The translations under genes and the position numbers were made by a program. From positions 11,081,105 to 11,145,104 of the forward strand of contig NC_062232.1 of NCBI RefSeq assembly GCF_902686445.1: a DNA stretch of 64,000 bases, given 5' to 3'. Below are positions 9,961 through 21,184 of this stretch, one piece after another (within the stretch, counting starts at the first letter, position 1; every line of letters starts with the position of its first letter). The notes under the pieces were generated by a model. That model was not told the origin of the DNA. It saw only the letters and a list, made by a program, of their open reading frames with translations, and did not search any database. The stretch is from Sciurus carolinensis. Its lineage: Eukaryota; Chordata; Mammalia; Rodentia; Sciuridae.

Positions 9961-10240
9961 AGGAGGAGCTGCGTGGACAGCTGTTTGAACTCAGAACGAG
10001 CACTCCTGAACACCGGTGGCCTGCCTGGAAGAGGAGCGCGGTGGGTCGCTTGGTCTAGGAGTGACTGCATCAGAGCCACAGGTGGTTGCCAGAGGAGGAG
10101 CTGCGTGGCGAGCTATTTAGACCCAGAACGAGCGCTCCTGAACACCGGGGGGTTGCCCGGAGGAAGAGGAGAAGCGCAGCGGGTCGCTTGGTCTAGGAGT
10201 GACTGCATCAGAGCCACAGGCGGTTGCCAGAGGAGGATGC
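9961..10240 (+). repeat. Tandem units of about 132-138 bp in L1 5' UTR
   Basis: Two neighbouring copies share 'gggtcgcttggtctaggagt' (10043 and 10181, 138 bp apart), and 'aggaggagctgcgtgg' recurs at 9961 and 10093 (132 bp apart). Part of a third copy precedes them from about 9940. The units are unlike those in the full-length L1 at 6929-8013, so a different 5' UTR type is present here. Confidence 0.85.
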
Positions 10241-10285
10241 GAGTGGTGAGTTGATTGCACTCAAAGCGACCACACCAGCAATGCG

Positions 10286-11044
10286 AAGAAAGAGCCTACA
10301 GAGTGGGAGAAAATCTTTGCCAATCATACTTCAGATAGAGTACTAATCTCCAGAATCTATAAAGAACTCAAAAAACTCTACACCAAGAATGCAAATAATC
10401 CAATCGACAAATGGGCTAAGGAAACGAATAGACACTTCACAGAAGAAGATCTACAAGCAATCAACAAACATATGGAAAAATGTTCAACATCTCTAGTAAT
10501 AAGAGAAATGCAAATCAAAACCACCCTAAGATTCCATCTCACCCCAATTAGAATGGTGATTATCAAGAATACAAGCAACAACAGGTGTTGGCGAGGATGT
10601 GGGGAGAAAGGTACACTCATACATTGCTGGTGGGGTTGCAAATTAGTGCAGTCACTCTGGAAAGCAGTATGGAGACTCCTTAGAAAACTTGGAATGGAAC
10701 CACCATTTGACCCAGCTATCCCACTCCTTGGCCTATACCCAAAGGACTTAAAATCAGCACATTACAGAGATACAGCCACATCAATGTTCATAGCTGCTCA
10801 GTTCACAATAGCCAGATTGTGGAACCAACCTAGATGCCCTTCAATTGATGAATGGATAAAGAAAATGTATATATATATATATATACAATGGTATATATAT
10901 ACAATGGAATATTACTCAGCCATAAAGAATAATAAAATTATGGCATTTGCAGGCAAATGGATGAAACTGGAGAATATCATGCTAAGTGAGATAAGCCAAT
11001 CTCAAAAAACCACAGGAAGAATGGTATCGCTAATAAGTGGATGA
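10286..11044 (+). pseudogene. L1 ORF2 C-terminal fragment
   Basis: An open frame corresponding to the last part of ORF2, from an [15 protein letters not shown] block to the usual ending near [15 protein letters not shown]. The cysteine-bearing region ([17 protein letters not shown]) is present. No endonuclease or reverse transcriptase remains, so it has no enzymatic role. Near residue 'WIKK' the frame contains an in-frame (TA)n expansion plus a short duplication around 'acaatgg' (10867-10910). Confidence 0.92.
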
Positions 11045-11304
11045 TGACACATAATGGGGGGTGGGAGGGGTTAGTGTTGGGGTTGGAGTTGGGTTTAGGG
11101 AGGGGGGCAGGAATGGAGGAAGGAAGGACTGTATAGAGGGAGGGGAGGGATGGGAGGGGTGGGGGAGAAGGGAAAAAATGGCAGAATGAATCAAACAACA
11201 TTACCCTATGTAAATTTATGATTACACAAATGGTATGCCTTATGCCATGTACAAACAGAGAAACAACATGTATCCCATTTGTTTACAATAAAAAAAAAAT
11301 AAAA

Positions 11305-11319
11305 AAAATATGACCTTTT
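11305..11319. repeat. Target-site duplication, right copy
   Basis: AAAATATGACCTTTT directly after the A-rich tail, identical to 9636-9650. Confidence 0.95.
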
Positions 11320-11444
11320 AATGAAGTTCTTAATTTTAATGAACTCCAACTTATCAATCTTTTTGTTCCTTTTCTCATGTTATATTTCTTTTGTGTCAAA
11401 TGCTTCTCCCTCTCCTACAACCATCAAAATAACTTTTTCTTAAC

Positions 11445-11580
11445 CCTCAATTCGGTGGTTCCAGAGAAGCTTTAAAAAAAATACCAATGCATGAGGCCTG
11501 GCCTAGGCTAAATCAGACTATCTGGGGTAAAGTTTAAGCATTTTTATTTCTTTAAAGATTCATCCTGGATTATTTCAGTG
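11445..11580 (+). mobile_element. MER20-like DNA transposon fossil
   Basis: Shows 'ggtggttccagagaagctttaaaaaa', 'ataccaatgcatgaggcctggcc' and 'taaatcagactatctgggg', the block order of MER20-type hAT elements. It is diverged. Confidence 0.45.
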
Positions 11581-11584
11581 TGAA

Positions 11585-11975
11585 GTTATGACATAGAATA
11601 ACCAGTTACAGGTTCAGATTTTCCTTTCTAGGATCTAATGAGAAGTTTTTAATTTTTCTTTGTTTTATAGTCATTTGGATGCTTTATCTGATTCCTCTTA
11701 CCAAAAGTTTTGTAGTTTGCCAAAAGTGCTTTTCAGTATTCTTTGATTATCTAAAATACAAAGTAGATTGTAATAAGAAAATAGATACCATTTGTGATGA
11801 CTATAACTGAAATAGATAATTTATATATGTCACCTCAGTAAAGTCTGTCAAACCCATTTAAGTTAGCATAAAAAATTGAATTTAGGCTCTCAGGTCATTA
11901 CTCACCTTTGACAGTATAACAAATTCACATCCTCCTCATGACCTCATATTAACAAAATACATACTTTCTAAATAA
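11585..11975. other. ASB9 intron 2, no feature seen
   Basis: AT-rich intronic sequence. I see no exon, RNA gene or recognisable repeat. Confidence 0.6.
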
Positions 11976-11979
11976 ATCC

Positions 11980-12305
11980 TTGACTTTGGAGTTAGATCAT
12001 GTGATGTGTTTTAACCAATCTGATATTAGCACATTGTGATGAGCAAACATAGGAAGTACCATATTCTTGCATGGTTGGGCTTGCCCTGCTATGCTCCAGC
12101 CTTTTGCCAAGAAAAGAAAATCCCTCAGGTAACCAGTAGTCTATAAGGGATGAGAATAATGTGCAGCAGAGCTGTACCCAACCCACAGCTTGGAGCAGAG
12201 CCCAGTCAAGCCCAGCTTAGATCAGCTGATCCAAACACTCATTAGCAAGAAGTCATGATTACCATATTGTGCCATTGAGTTTTGGGATGGTTTGTTGCTG
12301 AGTTT
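11980..12305 (+). mobile_element. Old LTR-type repeat (MLT1/MaLR-like)
   Basis: Ordered blocks 'ttttaaccaatctgatattagcac', 'ttgggcttgccctgct', 'gcagcagagctg', 'cagcttagatcagctga' and 'ccattgagttttgggatggtttgttgc' match a common mammalian LTR-like repeat ending. Family assignment is tentative. Confidence 0.5.
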
Positions 12306-12309
12306 TGAG

Positions 12310-13435
12310 GTGCACTGATGCAGGTAGTCATTAGAATGCTTATTTATTTTGTGAAGACAAAATTGAGGCTCTGGAATGATAACTCACTCAAATAATGTGC
12401 TAGAGCTTAGACAAAAACATGCTTCTGGCTGATGTTCAGTAAACACAAATACTGAATATAAATAAATATCTGTCCAATTTAACAAGTGATATATAAAAAC
12501 TGCAATGATCATTTTTCATCCTATCAAAATTGGGTAGATATTTCATTTTATCTGAGAAGCAGACTAACATTTTTGCTAGAGTTATGTGTTATAATCTATA
12601 TTTCTATTTATAATAGGCTGCTGCTATGAAAAACAGCTTAAGATAGTGGCTTAGGATAGTATAAAAATTTTCCTTAGAAACTATTTTCTTATAGGAAGAT
12701 TTCTTAATCTAGTTAGGTCCATGAAATTGGATTTTTTTTAAAAAAAGAACTTTTATTTTCACTAACCTCTACCTCAAATTCCGCATGTCCTTCAATAAAT
12801 GAGTATAGGTAACAAACCACAGTAGTAAAAACAGTTTATAGTATTGTCACCAATAGAAACCACAGATATTTTTAATGCACTATGATTTTTGCATGTATTT
12901 TAAATATCTCTAAATATAGGCTCATCCTACTTAAAAATAAAAAAAGAATCACCATTAGATCTTCTTTAATGAATTGATTTAAAAGTCTACATGTTATTAT
13001 GTCATACATTGTTTTAATATTTTGATATATTTCCTCTGTGTTGTTTTATGCATTTAAAACTTTATTCAGAGAAGGCGTGTACAGACTTTTGTCAGATTGC
13101 CAAAGAGGTTCATAGCACAGAAAGTACTAAGAGTTCCTAACCTAAAAGATACAGTGTCATTTTAAAGAACAAAACTTTCTGAACAAAAACTTGATTAGGA
13201 TTTTGAATGGTGATTTGAACTGCTTTCTTACAAACACCTTTGCGTAGGTTCCTAATAATTTCAAGCCAGGAAAACTCAAATCATTGTGTACTGGAAATTA
13301 TAACTGAGGGACAGACAATCTAAAATCAAACTGTTCAGAGTCATGGTCAACCGAAGATTTTACAAAACTGAAAATGTCTTTTAAATGACAAGACTACATA
13401 CTTAAAAAGACATTTTCAAGCATTTATTTTACATT
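12310..13435. other. ASB9 intron 2, no feature seen
   Basis: AT-rich intronic sequence. I looked specifically for ASB9 coding exon 3 (a reverse-strand SPLHEACLGGH-type block) here and in the rest of 1-13972, and found none. Confidence 0.6.
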
Positions 13436-13437
13436 AG

Positions 13438-13655
13438 GCATTTTCAACCTCAGCACTACTGATATTCTGGGCCAGATCATTTTTGATGGGGATGACTGTC
13501 CTATGCACTCTACAATGGTTAGCAGCATCCTTAGCTTCTACCCACTAGATGCTATTATCACCACCACTCCAGTGTGACAACCAACAATAGCTCCAGACAT
13601 TGTCAAATGTCCCCAGAGGGGTAAATGTGCCACGGTTAAGGATCCCTGTTTTACA
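13438..13655 (-). mobile_element. hAT-type non-autonomous element
   Basis: Contains 'cctcagcactactgatattctgggcc', 'gttagcagcatccttagcttctacccactagatgc' and 'gacattgtcaaatgtccccagagggg'. The complementary sequence would begin with the CAGnGGTTCTCAACC-type end of a hAT element. Two relatives are at 32575-32790 and 60028-60215. Confidence 0.6.
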
Positions 13656-13724
13656 TGATAGTTTCTAAGACCACGGATTATTGAACAGTGTGAAGGCAAC
13701 TTGAATATGCTAACTTGCCAGTTA

Positions 13725-13830
13725 CTCATTTAACAGATATTTAGCACAGTACCTACTGTGTGCTTAGCATCGTATTAAACTCTGGTATCATGCCAGTTGA
13801 CAAAGAAGGAAATGATAAAATAACCAATAC
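13725..13830 (+). mobile_element. L2/MIR-like fragment
   Basis: 'acagatatttagcacagtacctactgtgtgcttagc' is the terminal block shared by L2 and MIR elements. Confidence 0.45.
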
Positions 13831-13972
13831 AAAAAGAAAAAAAGAACAAGTTACCTCTAGTTACGTAAGAGGAAATTCATTTCTTAATATCAGTCTGTGA
13901 TTTCTTTTTTCTAAGGTTGATGTAGCAATAGGATGTGCTTATTATTTACCAGTTTTTTTTTTAAAGAACTAC

Positions 13973-14052
13973 CTGGCTGATCAGGTTCCTCAGAGAGAGC
14001 AGACGTCCATGGATTGCAGCTTCATGCACAGGAGACCAATCAGACACGACAT
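13973..14052 (-). CDS. ASB9: ASB9 coding exon 2
   Basis: An 80-nt exon with an AG acceptor (14053-14054) and a GT donor (13971-13972). It completes a codon split after its first base and then encodes VVSDWSPVHEAAIHGR followed by LLSLRNLISQ, the first ankyrin repeat of ASB9. ASB9 is a Cullin-5 substrate receptor that recruits creatine kinases for ubiquitination. Phase and length match ASB11 coding exon 2 (49153-49232), and the DWSPxHEAA block fits ASB9 rather than ASB11, which has ADRSPLHEAAAQG. Coding exon 3 and beyond lie outside the window to the left. Confidence 0.93.
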
Positions 14053-14309
14053 CTGTATGGAAAGGGAAGGATGAGTCACATTCTGCTAACTCTCCTAAGA
14101 CTAGGAGTCTCATCATTACCCATCAATTTAGAGCCTAACAGGTCCTGACTGAAGACATAGGAGTCACTTGAAAAAAATCCCCAACAGGACTTCAGCATTT
14201 CTCTATTAATGTTTCTTGCACAGTTTATCTGAAATACCTAGATAACTAAAGAACTACAGCCAGTGCCCAAACTGAGAACAAAAGAGGCAGATTGGGAGAT
14301 TTTTATGTT

Positions 14310-14760
14310 AAAGGTGAAAATAAGCCAGGCACAGAAAGACCAGAAAGACAAGCACCACATGATTTCACTCATGTGGAATCAAAAAAAAAAAAAAAAAAAA
14401 GCTGATCTAATATAAGTTTAGAGTAGGTAGTGACTACCAGAGGCCAGGGAAAAGTGGGGAGGAAAAGATGGTGAGACGTTGACCAACATGTACTAAGTTA
14501 CAGTTAGGTAGGAGTAAGAAAGTTCTGGTATGCTACTGCATAGGAGAATAATTTTAGATAACAATTATGTATAGTATATTTCAAAAGCTAGAATAAAGGA
14601 TTTTCAAAGTTTTCATCATAAGGAAATGAAAAATGTTTGAGGAGATAGATATGTTTAACCTAATTTAAACATTGTACAATGTCTATATCAAACCTTCACA
14701 TGGTACTCCATAAATATATACACCTTTTGTTTTTACATATCACTTAAAATAAATTTAATT
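14310..14760 (+). mobile_element. L1M 3' UTR fragment
   Basis: Carries the typical order of old L1 3' ends: 'aagccaggcacagaaagacc', 'gatttcactcatgtggaatc', a poly(A) run of about 20 (14382-14400), 'gactaccagaggccaggg', 'atgtttgaggagatagatatg' and 'actccataaatatatacacc'. Confidence 0.75.
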
Positions 14761-14789
14761 TTAATTCAACAAATTTTTCAGAGCTGTTA

Positions 14790-14960
14790 AATTTATTTAT
14801 TTATTGGTGCATTATAATTGTACCTAATAGTGGAATTTATTATGCCCTATTGGAACTTGCATGAAACCTTATTTGATCAAACTCATTCCCCAGAACCTTC
14901 CTTTTCTCTCCCCCGATCCACCACCATATGATCCACCCATCCCACTCCTTGCTATTTAAC
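14790..14960 (-). mobile_element. L1 3' UTR fragment
   Basis: Starts with 'tttatttattggtgcattataattgtac', the complement of an L1 3' end also seen at 46990-47045, and runs into pyrimidine-rich sequence as other minus-strand L1 tails here do. Confidence 0.6.
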
Positions 14961-15304
14961 AAATTTTTTAAAAGAGACAGATTGGGATGATAGATGACTG
15001 TACTTCCATTTTCACACTGGTCTCAAAGGCAAATGGCCCATTTAGTTAAGTGAGAGCTTCACTAATTACCAGCATTAGTGCATTAAACTGTGTTTGCCAG
15101 TCTAGTTTCCTGCATGAAATGCAAACTTCGGCATCTCAGCAAACAGTGCCATATACTAATAGTAGTAATCATGTAATTACATACACCATTAGGTTTGGAA
15201 TCAAATCTAAACAAAACCTTATCTATTTATAGATTACCTCTTGTCCTAATATAAAGCAAAAATCAGACCTTGAAACAGGGATATTATTTACCCCCCAATA
15301 TCAG

Positions 15305-15425
15305 TGTGCCAGTGTCGTTAAAAGCAAGCTCTGAATTCAGACCCACTTGACCTTTTCTGAGTGGTGGACCCCATGAACAGGTTTTGACTCCCAGTTTCCT
15401 TTTTGGTAAAGTGAGGACAACAAGA
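15305..15425 (+). mobile_element. MIR-like fragment
   Basis: 'gctctgaattcagacccacttgacc' and 'cagtttcctttttggtaaagtgaggac' correspond to the two conserved parts of MIR. Strongly diverged. Confidence 0.45.
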
Positions 15426-16534
15426 TACATATCCATGGCTCAGCACATATTACTCACAGTTATTATCTTTCCCTAACACTAAACAGAGAATCTCAATTAT
15501 ATCACATAATCATGGCTACTTAAAATAGCAAAAAAAATTTATAGCCATACAGGAGGAATACAAATTCTCAGGGGAAAAAAGCCTGTAAACTCTACCTTAA
15601 CACTTTAAATGCTTTCCTCTTGCCTTATAATTAAGTGTGAATGTACTGAATGAGACACAGGCCTCATTTCTTTCTCATCTCAAACTGCATCTGATTTCCA
15701 GAACAAACAGATGCAGGAAGTCAGAGTGTGAAGAGGCTTGCCTGAGCTTGTGTCAGCTCCAGTTCTGCCTGCTTTGGTAAACATGTGATATACTAACAAG
15801 GTATATATGGTCTGATACCAGTTCTGCCTTTCATGAGAGCTAATAGCTTCCTAAAAGCTGAGAAAACCTGGAGAACCAGAATGGTGACTAATGCATTGCA
15901 AACTGAAAGGCCATGAAGGGGAAGGCAAGAACACTTTGCATTTACCACATGGTGGTTGTGGCCTGCCTATCACCTGGAGCCACCAGTGCCCTGGAAAATC
16001 TGTCCCAGTGAGCAAATTATCATTGTTCCAGAAGGATTCATTAAGCATTGAGTACATAAAAGGAAGCGAAGTGAGGCCACCTACACATGCCCATGCAGTG
16101 CTTTCTTTGTGAGTTCACTAAGATCTTAGGGCAAGGTATCTTAAGTGAAATGTGTTTTCCCACCTCCAAATTCTTATGCTCAATAGACATTCAATGAATG
16201 TCTCACAGCATTCTTTTACATTCCTAATTCAGTAATAATAGTGCCATTTCTAGGACTTGGAATCTAAATTCCAGACTAGAGATATGGAAAGATTTAGCTC
16301 CCAATTAGAATTAAAAGGACAACTGAGTCCACTCATTGGTCCTGATAGTGCAAAACATCATTCACACAAAATCCTGAGCAAGAAGAAAGAACCAAAAATT
16401 AAGAAAGGTTTTGAAAATTGGTTTTAAGTAGGTTTACAAGTGCATCCTAATGGATCACTATGTGTGATGATTAGTCCATTTTTTCTTCCAAGTGCTCAGC
16501 TGCTAAGAAATAGAGCTGCCACCCTCCTCAACCT

Positions 16535-16740
16535 TCATTTTTTGGGAGGTGGGGGTACCAGGAATTGAACTCAGGAGCACTCAGCCACTGAGCCACATCC
16601 CCAGCCCTATTTTGTAGTTTTTATTTAGAGACAGGGTCTCACTGAGTTGCTTAGCACCTCGCTTTTGCTGAGGCTGGCTTTGAATTTGTGATCCTCCTGC
16701 CTCAGTCTCCTGAGCCACTGGGATTACAATCATGTGCTCC
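16535..16740 (-). mobile_element. B1-dID dimeric SINE
   Basis: Minus-strand B1 half (complement of 'cctcagtctcctgagccactgggattacaa') and ID half (complement of 'gaattgaactcaggagcactcagccactgagccacatcc'). Confidence 0.9.
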
Positions 16741-17094
16741 TCTTCCTTAAAGCTACTAAGATTATTAGAGCTGACAGTCTAAACAGTACAAGCAGTATTT
16801 TTGGGTCCTAAGTTGTAATTGTTCAGATGTCATGAAAATGTTACAATTATATCATTAATAAACAAAAATTGGGTTTACTTTCTACTCATTCATGATCAAA
16901 TCATTATATCTCCTATTTAGGGAAAATTAAGAATCATGTACTTTTTCAAGAGAAAAACAAAAGCTACCTGATGTTTTGCACACACAGAGAAGGTAGTATC
17001 TGCAGAGTAGACAGCCTGTGTCTTTCTGAGAAGTACAGAGGGTTGTCCTGGCGCACATAGTAAGGGGCTGACAATACCAATGCCTCTAGCTAGC

Positions 17095-17720
17095 TAGCTA
17101 ACAGCTCCATTGAGCTATAATTCACATCCTATATAATTTTCCCATTTAAAGTGTACAATTCACTGCTTTTCATTACATTCACAGAGTTGTGCAACCGATA
17201 CCACAATCAATTCTAGAACATTTTCATCACCCCAAAATGAAATCCCATGCCCATTAACATTCACTCCACATTTCCACTTCCCCCAGGCCCTGGCAACCAT
17301 TGATCTATTTTCTGTCCTTGTGGATTTGCTTATTCTTAAAATTTCATGTAATCAGAACCATACAATGTGTGTTCCTTTATGACTGGCTTCTTTCATGTGG
17401 CATAATGTTTCAAGGTTCATCCACATTATAGCATATATTAATACTTCATCCCTTCTTTGCTTAAATAGTGTATGGATGACCACATTTTATTTATTCATCC
17501 ATCAGTTGATGGAAGTTTGTGTTGTTTCCACTTTGGGGCTATTATTAATAATGCTGCTATAAACATTCATGTACAACTTTTTTGGTAGCTGTATGTTTCA
17601 ATTCTCTTGTGTATATACCTAAGAGTGGAACTGCTATAAGATAACGGTAACACAATGTTTAGCCTTTTGAAATTATATTCTACTTTACATTCCCATCAGT
17701 AATGTATGGGGCAGAGCTTC
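17095..17720 (-). mobile_element. Ancient L1M 3' end
   Basis: The plus strand reads as the complement of an old L1 end: 'gagctataattcacat', 'cccatttaaagtgtacaattcactg', 'acagagttgtgcaacc', 'ggcttctttcatgtggcataatg', 'gctgctataaacattcatgtac'. This is a common mammalian L1M pattern with no open frame left. Confidence 0.75.
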
Positions 17721-18122
17721 CTCTCCTAACTTAAAAGTCATTTTGGTTTAGGGTTTCTTAGGTCTGTCACAGTATATCCTATGCTACTGCCCAAAAAGAA
17801 AAGCATGGGTTCTTGCGAAGCCTCAGTCCATCTCATATTTATATAAGAACTTTACCCTCAGCAGGTCTCAGAACAAATCGAATGACTGTGCTAAAACTTG
17901 AAATAGTGACAATGGATAGATTAATACTTTTCTAACATTCAGAGCGCATAGATTGTGTGTGCCTGTGCAACATGCATGGGTACACACAAACACACATATA
18001 CAGTTTAGCAAACACTACAATTTGCCACACAGATTAGTCTATAGGCTCTCCTTTGCTCTGGAAAACAGTGAAAAGATAGCAGAGGTTCACACCTTGTGAA
18101 ATTCAAATGAGGTTCTGCCTGC

Positions 18123-18545
18123 ATTATGGTTTGGATGTAAGGTTTCCCCCGAAAGATCACGTGTGAGAAAATGAAAGAAGGTTTAGAGGAGAAATGATTG
18201 GTTATGAGAGCCTTTACCAAAACAGTAGATTAACCCCCTGCTGGGATTAACCAGGTGGTAACGGTGTGGCTGGAGGAGGTGGACATCTGTGTCATGTCTT
18301 TGGGGTATAGATTTGGTATCCAGTGAGTGGAGTTGCTCTACCTGATTTCTGATCATCATGTGAGCTGTTTCCCTCCATCACACTCTCCCACCATGTTGTT
18401 CTGCCTCACCTCAAGCCCTGAGAAATGGAGCTGGCTCTCTATGGATTGAAACTTCTGAAACCATGAGCTCCCAAATAAACTTTTCCTCCTCTGCAGTTGT
18501 CCTGGTCAGGTCTTTTAGTCACAGCAGCATGAAAGCTGATTAAAT
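18123..18545 (+). mobile_element. MaLR-like solo LTR
   Basis: Begins 'tatggtttggatgtaaggtttccccc'. It has a poly(A) signal within 'ccaaataaacttttcctcc' (AATAAA near 18473) and ends 'tttagtcacagcagcatgaaagctgatt'. The shape fits a mammalian ERVL-MaLR LTR. A relative lies at 8396-8770. Confidence 0.6.
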
Positions 18546-19904
18546 CAGCCTGGTAAGACCTAGTGCTCCCCCAGCGTTTTCCAGAGCCTATCCTTCAAGC
18601 AGGCAATGAGCTGTAGGCTCATCACGGGTCTGGTTAAGACCAGAAGTAGCCTCACCTACCTTCCTGCTAACTGACAGCTGGAAAGAACAGACCATGCAGA
18701 AAAGGGGACCTAGTTTTCCTGCCAAAATATAGATGATGCTCACAGTAGGAGACTGATAGATAAAGGGGAGATTGAAGATTACAATACTCTTTTCCATTGA
18801 CTCCACCAAAGTCTTTGAAACTTGAGAGTCATTATCTACATGTAACACGGTATACAAGCCCTTGACACATACTAAGTATTCTCAGCACTATTTTAGCCAT
18901 GGTTTATTAGTTTTTTTGTCAAAAAATAGTTGAAAAATGAGGTCACTGGCAGCACCATGGATCCAGTAGTGTATCACATGGGTAAATGGGGCAGGGAGCT
19001 CTCATAACAAAACCACTCCACAAGTCCTCCAATTGGTGCCATTAAACTTACCTTTTTTAAGAAACTCGTGTCTCTATAAAACCTACTGCACATTAGGAAG
19101 GCTGATATTTCATTTTTATTGCACTTTCTGGAATGATTTCTAAAATTTCCATTAATTCAGGAGAGATTTAAAATACACTAATTGGTACATTGCGAAAGAG
19201 CTATTAACCAAGCTGAAAGCCCTAGCGAATGCTGGGCAGCAGCATCAATCTATCCATCTCGGGAAACATTTTGCAAGGTCAGGAGGAGAAAAGACCTCTC
19301 TTTTGGGTTGTTCTGAGGGGATGGGCACTTTTGCCTCCAGTTTTTGGAACATGATAATGATGGGTTTGATGGAATGACTCAACATTGGAGAGGATCTGGG
19401 TGTTGTGTTTACAATCACAGTGGACTTTAATTTGATTCCAGGATAAAAAGAGAAATAGAGTCTCAAAGTCAGAACGAGGGATAGAGAAAGGCCCACTGAG
19501 ACAACTCCTGGGCAAGTTGCACCTTCCCACTACAATTCTTTTCCCAGTTCCATCATCCAGATGCTCACTCACTATCTCTCCATTCTCCACAGGAATCTCA
19601 TTTTCACCTATTCTGTTTAACTGACAGGTTTCCCTCAGAAAACTTTCCCCTGCTGAGGTGCACCAAAATTTAAGATTCACCATAAGAGAATGAATTTTTT
19701 TCCATTCAATGCCTGTTCTTAGCTGTTTTCTGTTTAAATGTGAAAAGTCTACAGGGTGGCTCAATATGGTGAAAAAAAAGAGAAATTACCTCTTACAGGT
19801 GTGCGCCTACAGGCAAAAATCCAAAGGTTAGACATTAAAAATGGGAAGAGTGGTTATGTGTTTGGTTGGGTTATGATGGTTATTATTTCCCAAAGTGTCT
19901 ATGG

Positions 19905-20350
19905 ACTAGGTATGAATTAGTTTCCTAGGAAGCCATAAAAAAGTACCACAAACTAAGTGACCTAAGACAATAGAACTGTATTATCTCACAGTTCCAGAGA
20001 TTGGAAGTCTGAAATCAAAGTGTGAGCAAGACTATACTCTCTCCAAGGCTCTAGGGAGGAATCCTTCCTGACCTTCTCCAGCCTCTGGCAATGGACACTC
20101 ATCCTTGACATTCCTTGGCTTTGTAGATGCTACACTCCAACCTCTGCCCCTATGATTACACAGCATTCTCCCTTTACGTATCTTCTCCATGTCTTATAAA
20201 AATACCAGTAATGTGGAATTAAGGGACCATTCTACACCAGTACAACTTCATTTTAACTGATTACATCCACAATGACCCTATTTCCAAAAACCCATTCTGT
20301 GGTACAGAGGGTTAGGATTTCTTTCTGGGGACACAATTTAACTCATAACA
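19905..20350 (-). mobile_element. MLT1-type LTR
   Basis: The plus strand is the complement of an MLT1-like LTR: 'attagtttcctaggaagccat', 'agtaccacaaactaagtgacc', 'ctcacagttccagagattggaagtc', 'gattacatccacaatgaccctatttcc', 'ggggacacaatttaactcataaca'. Confidence 0.75.
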
Positions 20351-21184
20351 AGGTACTTTCAGAAAAAAAAAAGATATTCTTTCCCTGCTCCTGGGACAGG
20401 AAAGTTGAGCATTAAAAAAATTCTCTATAGAGTTGGCTGCCCATATTCACAGCCTTTTCTCTGCCAAGGAGGCAGAGAAAAAAATCCTGCAGGTGAAGAT
20501 GGGAACAGTAAAATTCCCCAAGATGAACTATTCTCCTGGGCCCCATTTTCCCTCTGATTTACCCTTGTGCCAGGGGACATGCTTCAGCAGAGTTGAGTTT
20601 CTCTGGGTGGCAATTTGGAAACAGCACTCTGAGTGTTCCACATTCCACACTTCACCAAGGTCAAAACTTCAGAAGCATAAACAAACGTAACCAGCTATAA
20701 CTGGGGTTTTATCCCAAGTGCAAGACTAGTGCAAAGCAGAGAATGACTCCACATAATAGGAACAGGGAGAAAGACTAAGAGGACTTGCTTCATGGGAGCA
20801 GTTGCCTGGCTGGGTGTGGAAGGTATGAGTAGGAGTGTGTCAGTCTGATTCAGAGAAGGAGGTAAAAAAAGCAGAGGTGTCCAGGAATCTATCCTTTGAT
20901 TTCCAGTTCTTTGAAAACTTTTCTTCCTTTAGTCCCTGTGGAATTACAACATCTGGAGTCTCTTCCTGCTTCCCTGCCAACTCGCTAGTTCCCTATCCTT
21001 AACCAGGGGTCTGTCCCAGGGCTTAATTCTTGGCTCTCAGCTCTTGGCCATCAGAAAATTTGTTCTTTCACTGACTTTCAACCACAGCCCTTGTGCAAAA
21101 CATTCTGAGGTCTGACTCCCAACCTGTATTTTTCCCAATCTCAGTCTTGTATCATCATGCTGTGCATACAGCAGGGTTATTAGT

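Larger units (their letters stand above)
9651..11304 (+). mobile_element. Internally deleted L1 (5' UTR joined to ORF2 end)
   Basis: A plus-strand L1 copy only 1.65 kb long that nevertheless has both ends: an L1-type 5' end with CAAGATGGCGGAC (9658-9670), about 630 bp of 5' UTR, the last 250 or so codons of ORF2, a G-rich 3' UTR (11045-11175) and an A-rich tail (11289-11304). ORF1 and most of ORF2 are absent. A perfect 15-bp target-site duplication surrounds the whole unit, so the short form integrated as one piece and was not deleted afterwards by chance at its ends. The junction is near 10280-10285. Confidence 0.93.
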
